Source of the DNA: Thinopyrum elongatum
Taxonomy: Eukaryota; Streptophyta; Magnoliopsida; Poales; Poaceae
Direction: 5' to 3'
Length of the DNA: 64,000 bases
NCBI GenBank assembly: GCA_011799875.1
Contig: CM022299.1
Span: 30,965,996-31,029,995 of the forward strand
The translations under genes and the position numbers were made by a program. The stretch's first letter is position 1; each line of letters opens with the position of its first letter. The notes under the pieces were generated by a model. The model was not told the origin of the DNA and did no database searches. It saw only the letters and a program-made list of their open reading frames with translations. Shown here piece by piece: positions 58,560 through 64,000 of the stretch.

Positions 58560-60166
58560 AGGTACATTGGATTGCATGGAAGAAAATATGTGCGAGTTAA
58601 CAGGATGGAGGGATGGGTTTTCCTGATATGGAGGCCTTCAACCAAGCATTACTGGCAAAGCAAGCGAGGAGAATTATGCAAGTCCCCTCCTCTCTGTGTG
58701 CACGCGTCCTCAAGGCCAGATATTTTGAGCATGGAACCATTCTCAATGCAACTTGTCCGAGTGGTGCATCCTACACCTTCCGAAGCATTCTGTATGGCCA
58801 GGATTTGCTGTTGGAAGGGCTCATATGGCGAGTGGGTGATGGATCTAGCATCCGCATCCATCACGACAGTTGGACTCCACGTAAGGGCAGCCTAAGGCCA
58901 CTGGGCCAGGTTTATGTGCCGGGGATAACGTGTGTGAGCGACCTACTTAATGAAGATGCTACGGGGTGGGATCGAACCAAATTGGAAACTATGTTTTCAG
59001 ATGGTGATTTGAATGATATCCTGCAAATTTGTGTTGGTGGACCGGGTACAGAAGATATTTTGGCATGGAACTTCACAAAGAATGGGCAATTTTCAGTGAG
59101 GTCTGCCTATCACCTGTGCATGGAGAAGAAGAGGGCGAGAGCAGGACAGCCTGGATCGTCGTCATCGGCGGCAACCCATCGAAGGTGGCTGGCGCTGTGG
59201 GGTACAAGTGCGCCGGGTAAGGCACTGATCCATGTGTGGCGATTGATCAAAAACGGCCTCGCGGTAGGCTCGGAACTGCTCCGCCGAGGGATCAAGCCGG
59301 GCGTGTCCTGTCCGGCGTGTGGGCGAGAAGAGACAATGTACCACAGGTTTTGGGACTGCTATCATTCTATGTGTTTCTGGAAGGAGTTGGGCTCGGTATT
59401 GGGTGCGAGGGTGGCGATCCCACCTAGATCGATGTGCACTCAGAGCTCGCTTGTGTCGTGGATGCTACAATGGGTGTCAGATGCTACGGATGACGAGAAG
59501 TCCACGATGATCCAGGGATTATATGCACTCTGGCTGGCGAGGAATGACGCGCGGGATGGAAAAAGAATCGAAGAGGCAGGCCTGGTGGCGAGAAGGGTAG
59601 CGGCTCTCATGGAGGAGTGGAAGCGGGTTCGTGGAACTCCGGAGGTTTCGACGAGATCTACCCAGCATGCAATATGGGAACCACCGGAGGCCGGCTGGCT
59701 CAAAGCTAACGTCGATGGTGCAACGCCTCGGTCGGGGTTGGGTGGTGGTGGGGGCGTCATTCTCAGAGATGAAGATGGCGCGTTCAAAGGAGCAGACGCA
59801 GTCTTTTTCCCAGATACATCGACGGCGGAGGTGACGGAGCTGCTGGCGTGCAGGCGGGCGGTGCTACTGGCGTTGCAGCGGGATGTACCGAAGCTGCATT
59901 TAGAGACTGATTGTCTTGTTGTTGCCAGGATGTTAAATGACCACGAACGGAATTTGTCCTCAGTGGGAATCATGGTGGAAGAGGTCAAGACTATGGCCAG
60001 GAATTTGGGAGAGTTTAAGGCTACTTGGGTCCGGAGAACTGCGAATAAAGCGGCCCATGAGCTAGCTCGTTTTGGTTTATGTAATATAGTTTCGGTTTCG
60101 TGGGATTTAGCTCCCCCAGATTGTATTCTCAGCATTGTTTCAGATGAACTTCCTAATCTAGTTTAA
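58560..60166 (+). pseudogene. LINE ORF2, part 3: zf-RVT and RNase H domains
   Basis: The frame resumes after the CACTA TSD with KVHWIAWKK, has an in-frame TAA at 58598-58600, then is open to TAA at 60164-60166. It contains the post-RT region (GGMGFPDMEAFNQALLAKQA), a zf-RVT motif (CPACGREETMYHRFWDC near 59310-59360) and a C-terminal RNase H domain (KANVDGA near 59705, AEVTELLACRRA near 59830, LETDCLVV near 59905). In plant L1s the RNase H removes RNA from the cDNA hybrid. Together with 10697-11857 and 13998-15363 it makes a protein of about 1378 codons. Confidence 0.85.
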
Positions 60167-60203
60167 TAAAGTGGGGAAGTGAACTTTAAAAAAAAAAAAA
60201 AAA

Positions 60204-60525
60204 CTAGCCCGCGCCCATGCACGAGCATGATGATCGCTGTTGAGTGACGAAAAAGAGAACGGACTCGCACGCACCGGTGCTCCGCCAATTCGGCCAGAAT
60301 CCGTGGTGGCCGGGACATACGTATAAGACGGTGTCCATGTGTACCTTCTATATTATATATGCTCATCGGTTTCTTTACAAATTTCTCTGCCTTAATCTAC
60401 TGGTCGCTTTGCATTTAAGTGTGTCAGATCATGCGCGTACAGTACACAATAATGTTGTCCATGTACCAACCTCAAGTTAATTCAAACATTCTTTCAAGGA
60501 GCGAACCAAACTGTGATTGGATGGT
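60204..60525. other. Right TSD of the large LINE and host flank
   Basis: CTAGCCCGCGCCCATG at 60204-60219 is the right target-site copy. The following sequence continues the host flank from 8948. No gene is seen. Confidence 0.6.
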
Positions 60526-60529
60526 TAGA

Positions 60530-60805
60530 TGGACAGTGGTATCTTCAGCCCATCAGAACTCGAATTCTGGTGCTCGTATTTATCCTGTATTTATTTCAGG
60601 ATTTTCGGCGACACGCGTTCAGTGGAAGGAGACGTTCCCGTCGACTACGAGGCGCCTACAGTGACTTCGTAAAATCTCAAGATGATATACCGGCTCAGTC
60701 TCTCGAAGGTGCTCATAGAGATAGGGTGTGCACGTGTGTGTTCACAGGGATGAGTGTATGCGCGTATATATGAGCGCTTGCATCTGTACTGTGTTAAAAA
60801 AAACA
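60530..60805 (+). mobile_element. Truncated RTE-like non-LTR element tail
   Basis: The block containing TTTATTTCAGGATTTTCGGCG, GACGTTCCCGTCGACTACG, GGTGCTCATAGAGATAGGGTG and GAGCGCTTGCATCTGTACTG, ending in GTGTTAAAAAAAA, matches a 3' tail very common in wheat DNA that I associate with RTE-type LINEs or derived SINEs. The family call is from memory. Confidence 0.5.
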
Positions 60806-60848
60806 TTCTTCCAATGAAAAAAGAGCTGAGGCCACGTCAGTCTATCTA

Positions 60849-61086
60849 CTCCCTCCATCTATATATATAGGGTCCAATGCGTTTTTCAAAACTTTCTTTA
60901 ACTATTGATAACATTAATACTATATGAGATGTATAATGTGAAAAACTATATCATGAGAAGGTCCTTTCACGTACGAATTTGATGATACACTTTGTGTAAC
61001 TTGCATGTCATATATTATTGGTTTAACACGTGGTTAAAATTGGTCTCGTAAAATGCATTAGGCCTTGTATATATGAATAGAGGCAG
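60849..61086. mobile_element. Stowaway-type MITE, 238 bp
   Basis: The element begins CTCCCTCCATCTATATATA and ends in a degenerate complement (… GAATAGAGGCAG) with about 40 bp of imperfect inverted repeat. TA dinucleotides flank it (60847-60848 and 61087-61088), as expected for Tc1/Mariner-derived Stowaway elements. Confidence 0.82.
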
Positions 61087-61356
61087 TAGGTGTTTTTGGG
61101 TGGTGTCGGCGAGCGCCATGAAGTCCTGTAGGGACAAAATGGCAGATGAGGCAAGACAAACAGAGATCATGCATAAAACGCCGCGTGAAATCAGCACGAA
61201 TGTCTCGGTGTTAGTAGTAGGATCTCTCGGCGCTCTCACTGACGACCGATGCAAAGATTTGCTGGGTCTCGAGAACAAACATGCCTCGTGGACATGGGCG
61301 CCCGCTGGGGCCTGCCTATCTCGACATTTCCGTTATTATCCTCTTGTGGAATACTA

Positions 61357-61588
61357 TCTTCGTTCTTATTTATTAGTCCCCTTCGTATTTTATGCTAAAT
61401 TTTGACTATAGATTTAACTAACAAGATGTTAGTGCATGTCATCAAAAATTATATTATTGGATTCGTATTTGAATATAGTTTTTAATGATTTTATTTTTTA
61501 TGACATGTATTAATATTTTGTTAGTTAAATCTAAGGTTAAAGTTTAGCACAAAATATAATGAGGACCAATAAACCAGGATGGAGGAAG
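61357..61588. mobile_element. Stowaway-type MITE, about 232 bp
   Basis: Inverted ends pair TTATTAGTCCCCTTCGTATTTTATGCTAAA with TTTAGCACAAAATATAATGAGGACC on the right, and the outer end is GGATGGAGGAAG followed by TA. The left terminus is more degraded. It is a different family member from the neighbour at 60849. Confidence 0.75.
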
Positions 61589-61599
61589 TAGTGTGTAAC

Positions 61600-63400
61600 T
61601 AGGAGTGATCACGCGCCTTGCTGCGCCGCTAAATATTTGAGAGGACCCACCACTTCTATCTTTCATTAATATAAGTTAGAAAAATTGTAGGAACAAGTAT
61701 GTCCTTTTTTTTTTTTTGCAAGTTTCTAGTTGCAACTCCTCATCATCTGACTATATATACAATTAAAACATATGTGAATAGCAAAATACCAATGGCTGCT
61801 TACAGTAACATGACACCAAGCATAGTAATAGGAAAATATTATCAATTTGCTTTGATAGTACGTACGGCAATATTAAACCTACACACTATGAAGCAACACC
61901 GAGACAACACAATATCAAGAAGATCCAGAGAATTTTCATTCAGAAGGGGGGAAATAATTAAAAAGCTTATTTTCTCCATCTCGTGCACCAGCCAATAAAT
62001 CTAGCTTGTTGTCTGCCCTATACTAGACATTAAACATCACTTGAACAAAAACAGATTTCTTCTACATATTTTCAATTCATCCCTCTAGCACCATCACAAT
62101 ATCTCTGTACTGCACTCACTATCATCTACCATCGGCACCTTGTACATCTACACACATACAAAGGACATGTGAAACATGAATTGGCCAACGGTAAGAGTCC
62201 AAAGGAACTGAGCATATATCTGAGGGAGAGAGAGACCTCGGGATAACTGTTTTATGTAAGCATTATATAAGAATTATAATACAGATAAAAATCAAGAATG
62301 CCCTTTTCATAGATTATATTCGAATCGTTAAAAAATTAGAGAAAATGTAATAATCGATTATATGACCATCATTGGAACTAAGCATAAATGACACTGTTGG
62401 TCGAAAAATGTCATCAACTGAACTAAAGCGAAGTGCAACCTTTAAAAAAAAAGTGTAAGTAGAAGCTGAATACATAACTTTACATGTCTGAAAGCATCCC
62501 CTGAATGTTTTCATTTCACAATAGTAAAAATAGTTATATAGAATATTAACAAAAATGATTGGTAAATTTAGTTTTTTCAGTTCAATGAAAACATGTGATT
62601 CATTGTCCTGGGATGCATCCCTTCATGGCTTGCACGGACAAAAGCATTTGGAGCCTTAAAAGCAAAAGTAACATCTAAACATAAGCAAGCGGATGAAGAA
62701 AAGAAAAACAGTATTGACTATTCACGTAGGCAAATATCTAAAAACGTATATTTGTAAGTACCTTGTACCAGTCCATCACTGTAACAATGTAGAGACAGCA
62801 AGCATGTGTGTATCAAAAAAAAAAAAATCATAACATGGACCCATCAACTCCTCACAGCATTCGCCAAGCATACACAATTATACGCATGTATTAAGTACAA
62901 CCAAAAGTACTGTACGGATCATGGATGCTTCATGCTATCTCTTAAGACTTTAAGCACCAATATTTTCTAAGAAAGTGCTTCTCTGATACATCTTGTACAA
63001 CAAAGGCTATAGAAAAGCTAACCTTAATGTATCGAATTTGCATTGCAGTGTTGGTGCCAACTTCAGTCGTATACTTGAACTTCCAACACCAATAGCTCAC
63101 AGGCTAAGAGAAGAAGAAAAGATAGAGCTGGCAAGCGGTGATGTACTGAAAGCAAGCAACCAAATTTTAATTTCAAAGATCTGAAGAGGTCACAAGTAAA
63201 CCCATCTGTTTTACCATAGTAATCAAATCTTGCAATTGGGCATCTGAAGCTTTGGCCTGATGATGGGCATCGAGAAGAACTATAAATATACGGAATTATA
63301 TAGGTGTAAACAATGCAAGGGATCACACACGTTGCAGGGATAAGGTGTACAACCTAGTAACATAGACCAACAGCAGGCCAACACAACAGCATCAGCACAC
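61600..63400. other. AT-rich flank with no supported gene
   Basis: Mostly AT-rich, with simple T and A runs. No open frame shows a domain or codon bias. It could be intronic sequence of a gene lying outside the window. Confidence 0.5.
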
Positions 63401-63439
63401 AAACTGAATCTAAAGGAAGATAAACATAGTAGGGAAAGA

Positions 63440-63910
63440 ACCACCTACTGCGGAGAGCCGAAGCCCCTCCAAAGTGAGGAGCCGGCGGCAGCAGCGGGGA
63501 AGGCAGCAGCCCAAAACAGTCACCAAATCAACTCGAAAGCAGCCACCGGCAGGTCCAGCAAACAGATCCAGCAGCGGCGACGACCTCCCAGTCCCAGGCG
63601 CCCGAGCCCCGCAAGCAAGATCCAACAAACGGCAGCACCCAACGGGGGCGACCCAAATGCCTCCCAAACAGCCGCGCATCCTCTGTGGAAGCCACACCCG
63701 CACGACCGCACCCCCGACTGCCACCTGCTCCGCAACCCCTCGAAACCACCATGACGCTTTGACCGGAGAAAACCCTCGTCCGACCAGAAGAGACCGCCTT
63801 TGCCAGCCACCGACACCCGCCCCTGACAAAAAAGGCCCACAGACCTGCCACCTCACCAGACGCAGCTCGTACACACGAAGGCCCGGTCAAAATCGATGAC
63901 AAGGTCAATC
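63440..63910. other. GC-rich block at the right edge
   Basis: About 470 bp of GC-rich sequence, open in several frames on both strands. On the minus strand it resembles the GC-rich leader of plant LINEs, but no ORF1 motif is visible and I cannot assign it. Confidence 0.35.
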
Positions 63911-64000
63911 GATCGCGTGGATCACTCCTGGGCGATTTTGCCTCAGGAGCTTAGTGATATAGGAGATTTTCTGTCTGTCCCCCTCTATGACTGTAATCAC

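Larger units (their letters stand above)
8965..60203 (+). mobile_element. L1-type LINE, near full length, split by two CACTA elements
   Basis: The element starts just after the left TSD (8949-8964), has ORF1 (about 9149-10700) and ORF2 (10697-60166 with interruptions), a polyadenylation-like AATAAA near 60166-60171 and a 16-base poly-A at 60188-60203. The right TSD is 60204-60219. Removing the CACTA insertions 11858-13994 and 15364-58556 with one copy of each TSD restores a continuous ORF2 frame across both sites, which proves that the three ORF2 pieces are one element. Without the insertions it is about 5.9 kb, a normal length for a plant L1. Confidence 0.92.

Noticed and set aside
1..64000. 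tRNA, rRNA and CRISPR-like arrays
   Set aside because: No cloverleaf, rRNA core motif or spaced direct-repeat array was noticed; short tandem repeats found are minisatellites.

Overview
The window is plant nuclear DNA from a grass, most likely the wheat/barley tribe (Triticeae). The reasons are CACTA transposons with TIRs starting CACTAGTAGAAAA and CCCGGTT-type subterminal repeats, a long-LTR Tekay-like chromovirus, L1-type LINEs with DUF4283 ORF1 proteins, Stowaway MITEs and a NAM-associated/Myb-like Harbinger cargo gene. I see no confidently intact host gene. Almost everything is a nest of transposable elements, and their order can be read from target-site duplications (TSDs).

Layout. 1-4016 is host flank: an RNase H fragment, a few unassigned coding remnants and a GC-rich block. 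4020-6648 is a Harbinger-type element (TSD TGA) carrying a broken Myb/NAM-associated gene and no transposase. 6933-8823 is a 5'-truncated LINE on the minus strand (12-bp TSD). 8965-60203 is one LINE on the plus strand with a 16-bp TSD (one mismatch). Its ORF2 is split twice: by a 2.1-kb non-autonomous CACTA element (11858-13994, TSD CGC) and by a giant CACTA element (15364-58556, TSD AAA). The LINE reading frame resumes exactly across both insertions. 60204-64000 is flank with an RTE-like tail, two Stowaway MITEs and a GC-rich block.

Inside the giant CACTA, read on the minus strand from its right end, come a TATA box, a small and apparently intact membrane-protein gene (57429-57893), a TNP2-type transposase with three in-frame stops (53973-57275), and a second multi-exon gene ending in a Ulp1-like protease core (43400 to 15944). 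That second gene is cut within exon 2 by a 23.6-kb Gypsy insertion (18629-42277, TSD CGAAC) with an odd LTR-pol-LTR-pol-LTR structure; the second gag-pol copy is open over 1469 codons. The CACTA also carries SNF2-helicase fragments in head-to-head pairs, CTCGACC minisatellites, and a plant snRNA-type USE/TATA promoter with Pol III spacing in front of a hairpin-forming 148-bp segment.

Assembly caution. 41355-46605 reappears in reverse complement at about 48270-53555. The second arm is full of single-base indels and is preceded by a 225-N gap and about 1.4 kb of very noisy sequence. The simplest reading is a raw long read placed backwards in a gap, so 46831-53555 should not be taken as real genome structure.
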